Of a stretch of DNA of 64,000 nt, positions 1 through 11,000 are shown in pieces. The notes beneath the pieces were generated by a model. The model searched no databases and had not been told where the DNA came from. It was given only the letters and a program-made list of their open reading frames with translations. Origin of the DNA: Crotalaria pallida (lineage: Eukaryota; Streptophyta; Magnoliopsida; Fabales; Fabaceae). The stretch is taken from positions 121,465,001-121,529,000 of the forward strand of contig CM075655.1 of assembly GCA_037953625.1 (NCBI GenBank). The letters run 5' to 3'. The stretch's first letter is position 1. Each line of letters opens with the position of its first letter. A program made the position numbers and the translations under genes.

Positions 1-780
1 AAGGAAAATGGGCATCAGGTCTCCAAGGTGATATAGCATCAACGAATAATTCAGACGCAAATTACCCATTTGTTATTATGAGATTCATCACATGCCCTTC
101 CCTTAACAAGTTCCATTTCAAACCTAAAATTGCTTTTAGTCCAAAATTCGGTAACCTAAAATCTAAATCTAAAAAAAAAAAAAAAAAAAAAAAAGAGGAG
201 GGAATGGAAATAAGCGGCGATCAGAACCTGTCGGGATTCATAAATACATCACGCAATTATTATCAGCGGATTGACAGACATATGAATTCTTATCATCCCT
301 TCGCTTTTTTCCCCTTTCAAATAAAAAACCCTAATTCTATTCATTCGAACAACAACTTGGATTGGATAATTGCAACCAAAAAAAAAGAGATAGAAATAAA
401 TAAAAGATTATGAGAGCTCAGAACTTCTTAGAGGTAAAAAGCGCCATCAACGACGACCTCGTCAGAGATTCGCCTCTGGCACTGGAATATTTTCCTCATT
501 GCCCTCAACATGTTATTTTTCTCTCTTTCATTTCATTTTGGATAAATAAGCTTAAAAGTAAATGCAATTGTAAAGAAAATAGAACCGAGCCAGCGATGCT
601 ATGCAATGGAATTTGGGTGAAAGAAGAGAATAAGGATTGCGATAATTTATAGATGCAACCAAATTAGGGTTTTGTGGAGACAGTAGAATCAGTGCCTCAG
701 TGGATAAACGGAGGAATGAGGTGGATCGGGTCGGATTTTTAATTCAGAACCCAACTCTACCTGTCCACAATTGGCTCTAG
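1..780. other. Unassigned left edge, possible 5' end of a gene leaving the window
   Basis: I recognise no protein here. On the minus strand there is an AAAACCCTAATTT box (near 660-672), often found near plant gene starts. Downstream of it comes a leader-like stretch and a short minus ORF around 410-510, so this could be the 5' end of a minus-strand gene running off the left edge. Weak plus-strand ORFs overlap it. A 22-base poly-A tract lies near 171-193. No splice pair or homology supports either strand. Confidence 0.2.
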
Positions 781-1151
781 CCTCGAGCTCTGCTGGCCCT
801 ATTTCATAATATAAAATATTTTTTCCCTAAAAATTGGGATGATTTGTTTTTTTTTTTTTTTAAGAAGATACTTTGTATTCTTATATTGATGTATTTATTT
901 TTATTTACACTAAAGGATTATTTTGTTCCTTGAATTTATTTTTTTTAAATCACTTTTATTCCTTGAAAAATTTAAAATCCAATATTAGCCTCTCAAAATT
1001 CCAATTGTTGGACATTTTAATCCCTCTATAAGTCAATATTTGCCAACCAATTAATGGCAGAAAAATTAAAAAGTATTAATATTTGTGACCAAAATTTAGA
1101 TACAATGTTGTATGTGACCCAGATTTTGAAATTTTTCAAATTCATTGGAAA

Positions 1152-1271
1152 TTTTTTTTTTTGGTTTACATGGCAGGTCTGGGACTAGAACCCATGACCT
1201 GGTGGAGAGGGAAATCCTAAGTGTCCCTGCAGCCACCAACTGGATTGTCTTACACAAGATGATCTCCCAGG
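1152..1271 (-). mobile_element. tRNA-derived SINE, family 1 copy a
   Basis: Read on the minus strand, this copy carries a Pol III B-box-like GGTTCTAGTCC, an A-box-like CAGTTGGTGGC and a terminal A tract (a T run near 1152-1162 on the plus strand). It matches the copy at 48569-48677 across almost its whole length. I found no clear target-site duplication, so it is probably older or damaged. Confidence 0.7.
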
Positions 1272-1384
1272 AGTTTATGATAACTTGTTTTCAGTGTTAT
1301 AACTATAATAACAAATATAAAATAATCCTTCAAAAAAACAAATATGAAAATAAATTATGAACTTCCAATAAATTTTTTTTAAGC

Positions 1385-2450
1385 TTTATATTTACTCCCT
1401 TAACTTAGGTGTTTTTTTGAAATTGATCCTTAAACTTTTTTTTCGATGCTTTGGATCTTGAACTTTGTTCAATTTTTAGAAATGGTCCTTTCTAGGGATG
1501 GCAACGGGGCGGGAAAAGCTCGAGAAGGCCTTTCTCATTCCCCATCCTCGGCTCTGATTTGCCCCCCATCCTCATTCCCCATGTCGGGGGTAGATTAACC
1601 CCTATCCCCATTCTCCACCACCCACGGATCCCTACGGGGAACCTAACTTCAATTGACCTGTTATAAAATTCACAACGTCGAATAGCATTTTTAAACTTGT
1701 ACACTAGAGAAAAATAATTGTTAAAATTCAAGAGATTCAATCAAAAAAATCGTTAAAATAATCATAAATAATAATAATAATTATAATAATATATGTGAAG
1801 TTACTAAAAAACCTATTTTTTAACTATATAAAGCCTAAATATTTAAGGGCATATAAGTAAAATTGTCGGGAACAGGGAACTCGCGGGGACGGGAGAACCA
1901 ATCCCATTCCCCGCCTCGAAATCTGTTTGAGGGAAAAATCCCCCCATCCCCGCCCCCGATGGAGAAAAATCCCCGAACTCGAATACCCGACGAGGCGTTC
2001 CCCGCGGGGATCCCCATATGCAGTCTCTCATTGTCATCCCTAATCCTTTCGTCACTTAAGTGTTGATATAGTCGACGACATATCGCATCACTTTCACAAT
2101 AATGACGAGTGACGTGTTATGTAGAGTCACGAGCCATCACATGATTTTTTTAATAAAAAAAAAATATTTCTTTTAAAAATTATTAGAAGATTCGATTTTA
2201 TTTTAAAAGAAATACAATTCTTAATTATTTTTAATAAATTTGAATTTTTTTATTTAAAAAATTATCGGCACTCTACCTATCGATGTGGCAAAGGTGAGGT
2301 GACATATCTCGATCATATCACCACTTAAATGATGAAAAGACCATTTCCAAAATTTGAGCAAAGTTTAAAACTCAAAGCATAACAAAAGAAGTTTAAGGAC
2401 TAATTTTAAAAGAACACCTAATTCAAGACTAAAAACTTAAATAAACCTTT
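1385..2450. mobile_element. Foldback (Mutator-like) element, split by a later insertion
   Basis: The left arm (about 1385-1486) and right arm (about 2300-2450) are diverged inverted repeats. Both carry motifs such as 'ccttaaactt', 'atgcttt' and 'aaatggtc' in mirrored order. The hAT-type element at 1493-2042 sits between them. There is no coding capacity. The exact ends and target duplication were not resolved. Confidence 0.5.
1493..2042. mobile_element. Non-autonomous hAT-type element, 550 bp
   Basis: The ends form an imperfect inverted repeat, TAGGGATGGCAA on the left and TTGTCATCCCTA on the right. The flanks are GTCCTTTC (1485-1492) and ATCCTTTC (2043-2050), an 8-bp target duplication with one mismatch, as expected for hAT elements. 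The sub-terminal parts are strikingly G/C-rich (runs of 'ggggacggg' and 'ccccgcc' type) and the centre is AT-rich. Short ORFs inside read through these GC-rich arms and are not genes. Confidence 0.8.
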
Positions 2451-4578
2451 TTTTTTTATTGCAATAAGCTTATTGGAGGCTCTTATGAAGATCATAATTA
2501 TTTGTGCGGCAAGAATTGTGTCCTCTATCCAATTTTCAAAAATTAATCCTTCAATACGTAAAAATCATCAAAGCTTTCTTCCATCCATCAAATAATTTTC
2601 CTGCACACAATAGTTACTTTGTAAATCCCTAAAATTATACTTAATGAACACAACTAACTATCCATCATCTACCTTAAAAAAAAAAACTATCCACCATCTA
2701 TGTCGAACCTTATTCATCAAAACATCTATAAAACTCTAGTCCTAATCACATCAAACAAGTTGATGCTATAAAAGAATCCCAAGAAATTATGAAAATTACC
2801 AGTCGTCAGTGGATCCAATTTGTTATAGTTATACGGTTATAGGTAGGGTGTCATGGCAGGTTAATCATATTTTGAGCTGGATTAAAATAAATATTATTCC
2901 AATTTTATCTGATTGCTCATTATTCAACAGCTTGATAGTTTAGTGTTGAGAGTTGAGACCAAGGCATGAATAAACAAGAGGTAAATTTTATTTAGCTACA
3001 TCTACAAATTGGTAAGGTGGGGTGATAGTCATAGACCTTATCATTTTGTCATAAACCCAAAGAAGCATTCAAGAATCATCTGTGCTGTTACTAACCAAGG
3101 TGTCAAGTTATATCGACATCTGGACTGAAATTGAACATTCCAAAATGCTAGATAGATAATAATGAGCTACAAGCCTACAACTATGAGAAGAAAATGCAGT
3201 GTCATAATTCAAAAACTAAAATTTGATTAAATCAACTGTCATAAAATAATTCCAATTCAATGATTCATCATTCAAAAGTGCTACTTACAGAACAATCATC
3301 ATGGAAGTCATCATCTACAGGAATTGTTAACTGCAGGAAATAGTTCTTCTCTGCAACCGGAAGTCCGGAACAAGAGAAATAAGGAGGGGTGGAGGAGAAT
3401 ATAACTGAGATTTGTTGCTGTTGTTAACAGCAGTAACAAGAGAAGTAACAAATAGTTGGAGAGGACAACTGGACTACTAGTTACTTGGAAGCTCTAAGTG
3501 AATGGGAAGGAGTACAAGTGTACAAGGGTATAACTAGGAAGAGAGGGGAGAAAGGAAATCAGACTGCTTTTGCAATAAAATTGGGAGGTGGAGCCAGATC
3601 TCTTTTGAGAGAAGTTTCCATTCTAAACACTCTTGCTTGTACCCTACTTAAGTCCACAATCACTCTGATTTAGAATCAGGAAGGGAAGTGTATTTCCATA
3701 AGAAAGCTCATTCTTTCTCGGTTGTTCCCTTTTCATCTGATCTAGATCCTATTACCCTCCTTTTTTTTAGCAGAAACAAAAGGCATCTTGTGAAAAGTGA
3801 TTCAAATACTTAATTCACTATAGGAAGACAATATCAATTCATGACACAAGCAAGTTTTTCAAGCTCCCTACCTGGAGAAAAATGGGATTCTCGACCATGT
3901 CAACTTTCAAGAGACAGGATAGAAGAGGAGAAAATGGCAAGGGACTCACAGAAGCATGTGTGCCCGAGACACACAGGGTGAGGAATAGCACAAATCTCAC
4001 AAGACATTGTTAATATATAGTAGTCAAAATCAAAACTTTAGACTACTGCTTGCCGGAGTTGCCGCAGCTCTTTCTCATGAGCAAGAATTGCTCAAAAGAG
4101 AATGATACCAACATAACAATTTATGAACTGAACCAATACACAATTTTATTTCTACCAAGTTCTTCAGTGAGTTTTAGAAAAGGGAAAAATAGCTTATTCA
4201 AACACCTATGGGATTTCCTGTCTGATTAAATTACCAGGTAACCATTGGAGTGGACATGGAAGGAGTTTAGATATCTCTCCAATCAGTATCACCTAGTTGC
4301 AGACATTCAATATACACCAAAATGCAAAAATACAGAATGCAGCACAAACTAAAACTTTAACAAAAACAACATTCCTCCCCTCCTTTCTAATATAAGCCAA
4401 ATGATCTTATTACAATTGACCAACTGGTCTAGTTACTGATCATATCTTTCTACTGCTATATAAAAGTATCATTAATCAAAACATTTCCACAGGAAACATA
4501 AGCTCACATTTTATATACATTGCAAGGCAGACAAACAAACGTGCAAAGCATTAAAAGGTGTTAATGACCTTGGTAATG
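2451..4578. other. Intergenic DNA without recognised gene
   Basis: AT-rich sequence with no coding ORF I recognise. A purine-rich stretch at about 3340-3670 has an unremarkable 62-codon ORF and could be an old retroelement fragment. About 4010-4578 lies just past the stop codon of the minus-strand gene and probably includes its 3' untranslated region. Confidence 0.5.
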
Positions 4579-5865
4579 CTAAGAAGAAGCAGCAGCCTTT
4601 ATGGCTTTCTGCAATTCAGATTCCATGTCACTCACTAGAATTTGGGACTTGTTCGGTTCTCTTTGCTCATTCTCTTCTCTGCCATTCTTCTTGCTCCTCC
4701 AACGCTCAAACTCGCTAGAGTGTTCACCTGAATGCTGTCTCTGTTCATTCTCTTCTCTGCCACTCTTGTTGCTCCTCCAACGCTGCTCAAACTCACTAGA
4801 GCTTTCACCTGAACGCTGAGATGATTTCCACCCCTCGCGACCACGATTCATGGTCGAAACACCCATTTTCATCTCATCCAAGACTCTTTTCATCTCCTTA
4901 TTTTCTTTTTCCACAATCTCCAAGTCTCTCTTCATCCAAAAACACATACCCTTTAGCAGCTGCAAATCGCTGCCAGAAGTGTCCAAGCTCTGCTCATCCT
5001 TATTCTCTTTAACTTCCTCACCAACCCTCTCTAACCTAATCTTATTCACAGTCAAATACGGCATTTCCACTCCCAAATCCCCGGGAAATTTCAAACCCCA
5101 TCTCAAACTCAACGTCAAACCTTTCGTCACTGGCAAAACTGTCCTAGCCATAACTGCAGCACCAGGCGAAAGACCGCATTTTTCTTTGTTATTCACGACC
5201 AATGATCGCTCAGGAATAAACCCATTTCCACCATCATCAGAATTACCCACATGGGTAATACTATTCCGCTCTCTGCCACCGAAAGGTTCCAACTTTAACT
5301 CGCTCCACGCCGAAGAAGACCCATCACCCACAAACCCCTTTCCGATTTCACCATTAGTTTTAGTATTATCAATTGGAACCGGTTTAGTGTCCGGGGGTGA
5401 GTGCTGAGTATTGGGGTCTGAAAAAACGGTTTTTTTAAGAGAAAAGTGACCAAGTTGGGGTTTAAAGTGAAGGAAGAAAGTGGGAACAGGGTTGTAAGAA
5501 GAAGAAGAAGAAGGGGGAAGAGAGAAATTAACAGAGAAGAGAAGAGGGGAGTGACGAGGGGAACCAAAGAGGCCTAAACCAGATTTGAGGGAGAGAGAGA
5601 AAGGGAAAGAGGAAGGTGAGGTGGGGGAGTAAGAGAGCTTGAAAGAAGGGCCAGAAGGGAAATTGGTGGAAAGTGAGAAAGAGAAATCAGAAGAGGAGTT
5701 AGGGGTTGTGGTTGTGGTTGTGGATTTGATGGAGGAAATGAAAGGGTGGTTGAAAATGGAAATGGGTACCTTTGCGGACATGATTTGGGTGCTGTGTTGT
5801 TGTTGATGATGATGATGATCTTGTTCTTCTTCTTCATTATTCTGAAACTTGAGAGATAGCTTCAT
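4579..5865 (-). CDS. Conserved plant protein of unknown function, single exon
   Basis: This 428-residue reading frame has no introns. I chose the ATG at 5865 because the protein then begins MKLSLKF, the start I remember for an uncharacterised land-plant family; the upstream extension (to 5949) is low-complexity. Family-like motifs follow in order: LFGSP (about residues 99-103), HFKPQ with GHFSLKK (133-145), ARTVLPV (240-246) and RWGLKFP (255-261). The first half alternates Ser/Pro-rich linkers with beta-like hydrophobic stretches. Residues about 312-333 are charged and likely coiled coil. The C-terminus holds two imperfect tandem repeats of about 26 residues (352-377 and 379-403) built on SSEFE..WRS and GREENEQR. 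Histidine/glutamine and threonine runs near the N-terminus look variable. No function is assigned; the family memory is moderate and no catalytic motif is visible. Confidence 0.8.
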   Translation of the reverse strand: MKLSLKFQNNEEEEQDHHHHQQQHSTQIMSAKVPISIFNHPFISSIKSTTTTTTPNSSSDFSFSLSTNFPSGPSFKLSYSPTSPSSFPFSLSLKSGLGLFGSPRHSPLLFSVNFSLPPSSSSSYNPVPTFFLHFKPQLGHFSLKKTVFSDPNTQHSPPDTKPVPIDNTKTNGEIGKGFVGDGSSSAWSELKLEPFGGRERNSITHVGNSDDGGNGFIPERSLVVNNKEKCGLSPGAAVMARTVLPVTKGLTLSLRWGLKFPGDLGVEMPYLTVNKIRLERVGEEVKENKDEQSLDTSGSDLQLLKGMCFWMKRDLEIVEKENKEMKRVLDEMKMGVSTMNRGREGWKSSQRSGESSSEFEQRWRSNKSGREENEQRQHSGEHSSEFERWRSKKNGREENEQREPNKSQILVSDMESELQKAIKAAASS

Positions 5866-7009
5866 GTTGATGTTTGGTTGAATGGGTGTGGGTATGGGTA
5901 TGAGGATTGTAGCGCATTGGCTGAGGAAGGATGGAGGGTGAACAAGCATAAGGTGTATGGATGGTGTGTAAGGGATGGAATAAAATGGAAATGATTAAAC
6001 AAAAAGACTGAAAGTTTTAAATTAATGGAATGAAAATTTTTACCTCCTAAATTGGGGTGGAGCTAATGGAATAAAAATGAATAAAAACATTTCCTTTTTC
6101 ATTTCATCCCTTTCAAAATTTCAAACATTTCTTTCTATTACTTGTTCCGTTCTTATATGTCATATTTCAAACCAAACACATTTTTTAAGAAATCTAATCA
6201 TTACTCGGATTTCCAATTTTTTTCCACTATACCCTTTTCTTTCTCTATAATAATTAATTTTTCTTTATTACTTATATAAACTAATAAGTGTTAAATATGG
6301 ACAAACATGAAAACAACATTTATTATACTCTTGAAGTCCTCAATACGACAAATAAAAAGGAATAAAAACTCTCCAAAAAACGACAGATAATAAGGAACAG
6401 ATGGAGTAATATAAAACTCTCAAACAATAGAAACATCATTTTAACCATTTTCATTCAATTTCATCTCCCTCTATACCATTCATCCAAACATAGCCTTATG
6501 GGTTAAGAATTGTGTTTTTGGGAATAAGACAAAATTAATTAATTAGGGCCAATTAAAAAACTAATTACCAATTTGGGAGGTTTTAAAACTATTTTTGTAG
6601 GAGGGGTCGATTTTGCCCGTGTGGAGGGGAGAGGATTTTTTTTTTGTTGACATGTGGCAGTGGGGTTACAAGACCGATGGCGCTGGTGGTAGTAGTACCA
6701 TCGCTCCACATTAACTGAGAGCTGGCACTGATAATACTTATATATATATATATAAAATTATGTGTAGGGACAATTGTAACACCACGTAAGCTGCTGGTTG
6801 GGTGGTGCTGACTGAAGTAACGTCACTGATGGCACTAAAGCAAATAGCGCCACCACCCACAGCGTGACACGTATCAGTGTATCACGCTATCCCCCACCTA
6901 GTAATATCAACCCTAATAACAATGTAATGACATGACAATTCTCTGTTATATCGAAACTCATCCTTTACAATAGTACCAAATAAACTTTTTATATTTTTAA
7001 GGATATATT
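5866..7009. other. Intergenic DNA upstream of the unknown-function gene
   Basis: This is the promoter side of the minus-strand gene ending at 4579. It contains a MITE (6141-6406) and a moderately GC-rich stretch at about 6600-6900 with 'gcgcca' and 'acaccacgtaag' motifs. No ORF or RNA gene was recognised. Confidence 0.5.
6141..6406. mobile_element. MITE, family D copy 1
   Basis: The ends are inverted, CTTGTTCCGTTCTTAT on the left and ATAAGGAACAGATGGAG on the right, flanked by TA on both sides. That is the layout of Stowaway-type mariner MITEs. A looser relative is at 21634-21872. Confidence 0.6.
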
Positions 7010-7462
7010 TCATCCGTTCTTATGTATAAGACTCTTTTGGTAGATTTCACGATTTAAGAAAGTTGATTAATTCAGCTAATGATATTGGGAATGTGAACGT
7101 ATAATATGTATTTTTTTAAATTACCCCTATTAATAGTAATGAAAATATAAAAAATATTAAATAAATAAATAAAGGTGTTTATTAAAAGAAGTAATTAATT
7201 ATCATTTAAAATTGGTATAAGAGGTCTTATAAACATTGACAAAATAAAAATGTCAGAGGAGTTTTATATCTATGGACGAATGTCTATTAATAGTAATGGA
7301 AATATAAAAAGTATTAAATGAATAAATAAGGATATTTATTAAAATAAGTAATTAATTATCATTAAAAATTGGTATAACAAATTTTATAAACATTGACAAA
7401 ATAAAAATATGAAAGGAATGGTTAATAAAAAAAAAGGAATGGATAAAATAGACGAAGGAAGC
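7010..7462 (+). mobile_element. Stowaway-like MITE, family A copy 1, with partial duplication
   Basis: A diverged copy of family A runs from 'catccgttcttatgtataag' to 'tatatctatggacg' (about 7281). The interior 'attaatagtaatg...attggtataa' segment then repeats at 7282-7462, so half the element is duplicated in tandem. It lies just upstream of the tRNA gene. Confidence 0.65.
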
Positions 7463-7495
7463 AGTGTTGTGGGCTGGCTGGCTTGTAAAAGAAAT

Positions 7496-7568
7496 CGCGC
7501 CAGGTAGGGGTCGAACCTACGACTTTCTGCTTAGGAAACAGACGCTCTATCCACTGAGCTACAGGCGC
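7496..7568 (-). tRNA. tRNA-Arg (anticodon CCT)
   Basis: The minus strand folds into a complete tRNA of 73 nucleotides including the discriminator G, with no intron. The D arm is GCTCAGTGGATAGAGC. The anticodon arm has loop TTCCTAA, giving anticodon CCT (reads AGG). The T arm is GTAGG-TTCGACC-CCTAC. In the acceptor stem GCGCCTG faces CTGGCGC, leaving one T-T mismatch at the sixth pair. It closely resembles the nuclear plant tRNA-Arg(CCT) I remember. It lies alone between protein genes, next to a MITE. Confidence 0.95.
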
Positions 7569-7697
7569 TTGTATGGTTTTCCATCGGTCCGGCTATTAAC
7601 AATTTATGAAAGAAAGAAAGAAAGAGCACGTGTTTAGTTTGTGTGTAGTCTAGTAGTAGTACCGGTACTAGTAGAGTAGTATCTTCCTCAAATGGTA

Positions 7698-7966
7698 CTC
7701 TTTCCGGTCTTATTTATAAGTCACGTTCTAGAAGGATTCTTTGGTCCTATTTATAAGTCGTTTTGTATTTTTTAGGAGGTATTTATTGTTTTTTCCTCTT
7801 ATTTGCCATTTGTCTATTAATGTGAAGTAATACAATGTGAAATTTCCAATGCAAGTTTAGAGGGTAAGATTATAATGTTGAAGTATTTTTTTAAAGTTTT
7901 AAGAAATCTAACTACCGTATTTGATCTATGTGATATGGTATGACCTATAAATAGGAGCAGAGCGAG
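7698..7966 (+). mobile_element. Stowaway-like MITE, family B copy 1, in the PKP3 promoter
   Basis: Terminal inverted repeats 'tccggtcttatttataag' and 'cctataaataggagcag' are flanked by TA. The interior matches the other family B copies (20864-21136, 38865-39138), including 'gtgaagtaatacaatgtga'. The element ends only 133 bp before the pyruvate kinase start codon, so it occupies the proximal promoter or 5' leader. Confidence 0.8.
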
Positions 7967-8099
7967 TACTGTGACTAGTGCCTCCTAGTGCAGCAGCTGG
8001 AGCTGGTCCCTCTCTTTCGGAAATCTGTCTGCCACACTGCCCTACTCCTCACTCCCAAATTCCCCAACCAACCTTTCTCCTTTTCACTTTCAATCAATC

Positions 8100-11000
8100 A
8101 TGGCGTTGACAACCGGAATGGGAATGTCTCTGCTCAATTCCAATCTCTCTTCTCCCAATCATCTCTCTCACCTACTTCTCTTTCATCCCAATCCCAATCC
8201 CAATCATCCTTCTCCCAAATCCATTACTATTAATATTATTCCTCCTCCTCCTCCTCCTCCACGCCGATCATCCATCTCCATGTCCCAGTCTCACCGCTTC
8301 ACTCCAATTACCACCTCCCCCAACGGCTCTCCCCTTCAGCCTTCTTCTTCTTCTAATAATAATAATAATAACAATGATTATGCAGGGGCAGGGGCAGATG
8401 GAGAAAAAAGGAAAACTAAGATAGTGTGTACAATTGGACCATCTACAAGCTCACGTGACATGATTTGGAAACTCGCTCAAACTGGAATGAATGTCGCTCG
8501 TTTAAATATGTCTCATGGGGACCACCCTTCCCATCAGAAGACTATTGATTTCGTTAAAGACTACAACGCTCTCTTCCCACACAAGGTTATAGCTATCATG
8601 CTTGATACCAAGGTACCACCTATTTCATTCTTGCAACCTTAGTTAGACAACCTTAGTTTCATGTTTCACTTATTTAACCTACCTATCATGTATCATACCG
8701 GTTCGTTATAAAGGAAGTCTTGTAAAAATAATATCTTAAGTGACAAACCAATACGAACTATGTACCGCGTATCGGTACCACTGTAACATCGTGTACCATA
8801 TAACTATGCAACTAGGGCTCTTTACTATTATTATTTCTTACTTTATTAATACATTGTTACTTTATGTTAAGGAAAAGGAAATATTGTTTGTATTATTACA
8901 CTTTGAATTTTTTTTTGTTTTACCCAAAGTTAATTTAAGGAAGTGTTTGGTTGGTATCGCAGTTCGGGGAACCATAGTTACCTAATAGGTGGTACTGGTA
9001 CGGATACGTGGTTCAAACACTTTTTACGTCGTTATTATAACGAGTTTTTTTTTTAGATGAACTCGGTATGCAGTATGTGGTATGCAGGGTTAATGAGAGA
9101 ATCCTGTTACTATGGGGGAACGTATTATATGGGTCGCTTACTTCATAAAGAGATCATCAAAGGACACTCTTTCATGTTTTGTGTCATGGTGCCATTACTG
9201 CCATATGCTACCATTAAATTCCTGACTCGTGCTCTTCAAGATTACTGTTGATCATCGTATCCTACTTTCAATAGTCATCACACATCACTTATGAAAGAGT
9301 TTAATTAATGTATCCTAATGTTAATACTTGGGAGTTGGGATCCCCTCTCTTGCTTGTCATTTTCTTTGTCGTCTAGCAGAGTCAGTTGCCTTTTTACCAT
9401 TTTTCTAGTTTTGAAGTTAATACAGGCTTATAAAGGGATTTTCTTTACAGGGTCCTGAAGTTAGAAGTGGGGATGTACCTCAACCAATTTTGCTTAAAGA
9501 AGGACAAGCATTCAATTTTACCATAAAAAGAGGTGTCTCAACAGAAGACACGGTTAGTGTCAATTATGATGATTTTGTGAATGATGTGGAGGTTGGAGAC
9601 ATATTACTGGTTGATGGTGAGTACGGTTACTCTTGCACGTGTTGAAAATTGAAATGGACATCGAACTATGATGTCATAAATACTGTTATTCACTTGCTGT
9701 CAAATCAGCTACTACTAAAGTTTCTTAGTTTAAAAATTAAACAAGGTATATATATATGATTCTTTTTTCCGACCTAAATCCTTTTTATGTATGGTTTTTT
9801 TTTTTTTGCTGTATGGTTCAGATATTTAATAAAAACAGGTTGATGCTTACATTCAACTGGCATTTAGCTGGCCATTGTTAGGATAAAGTTGTTATGAACA
9901 AACTTTCCCAAAAGCCTAAGCTGTTAGGTGAAGGTACTTGAATACCTTTATCATTTTTTTTGGTAAAATCTTTATTATATCTTTAACAAAGGTTTTATGG
10001 AATCATGCTAATGGGGATAGCTTAACTACATGTGTTGACTTTGTTACAAGTGCACACAGTTGTTGGTGCAAATTCCATGATTACCATTTTGATTTGTGAA
10101 AATATAGTCATTTATTTTACTAGTAAATTGCTACCGTTGCATGAACTTCTAGTAAGATAGTCTTGTTGTTTTCATAATATATTTGTGTAACCTCAATGTT
10201 ATGGAAGGATTTATTAAATTGTTGCATAGCCACCATGTTTGATTCTCTATAAAGATCTTAATCTCTTCTGCTTGTTATTGTAGGAGGAATGATGTCTCTT
10301 GCTGTTAAGTCAAAGACAAAAGACTTGGTTAGATGTGAAGTGATTGATGGTGGAGAACTCAAATCTAGGCGTCATCTAAATGTTCGTGGAAAAAGTGCAA
10401 CACTGCCTTCCATAACTGGTATAATTGTGTTATATTTGCTTTGACACATGGCACACACATTAAGTTTCAATCATTAACTTGTAGATACTCTTCATATGCA
10501 TGTACATTTACAATTTTATGTATCTTTACCATATTTTTCAACCTTCTCAGACAAGGATTGGGAAGATATCAAGTTTGGAGTGGACAACCAAGTAGACTTC
10601 TATGCTGTCTCATTCGTAAAGGATGCTGGAGTGGTTCATGAGTTAAAAGACTACCTCAAAAGTAATTTTCTATATTTCTATTTTCCTTTCTATGCTTGTG
10701 TCTCAATGTGTGACATCTTTATGTGTATGTATCTTCTTTCTCGGGTACCATTACTTATATTTATGGACTAAATTATTTTAAACCTTTTATTTAGATCACA
10801 ATGCTGATATTCATGTGATTGTAAAAATTGAAAGTGCGGATTCCATACAAAATCTTCATTCGATACTTTCAGCTTCAGACGGGGTTAGTTTCTTACTGTA
10901 AGATTATTTGTTGTGATATTACATATATTTAATACTTTCCAGTTAATAGGATTAAAATTTGAATGATATTGATGATCATATATTTCTTTGACCTGCAGTT

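Noticed and set aside
1835..2066. Overlapping Gly/Pro-rich ORFs on both strands
   Set aside because: They read the GC-rich arm of the hAT-type element and mirror each other on opposite strands.
5866..5949. Longer N-terminus of the unknown-function protein
   Set aside because: The family-like start MKLSLKF lies at 5865; the 28 upstream residues are Pro/Ile-rich and probably leader sequence.
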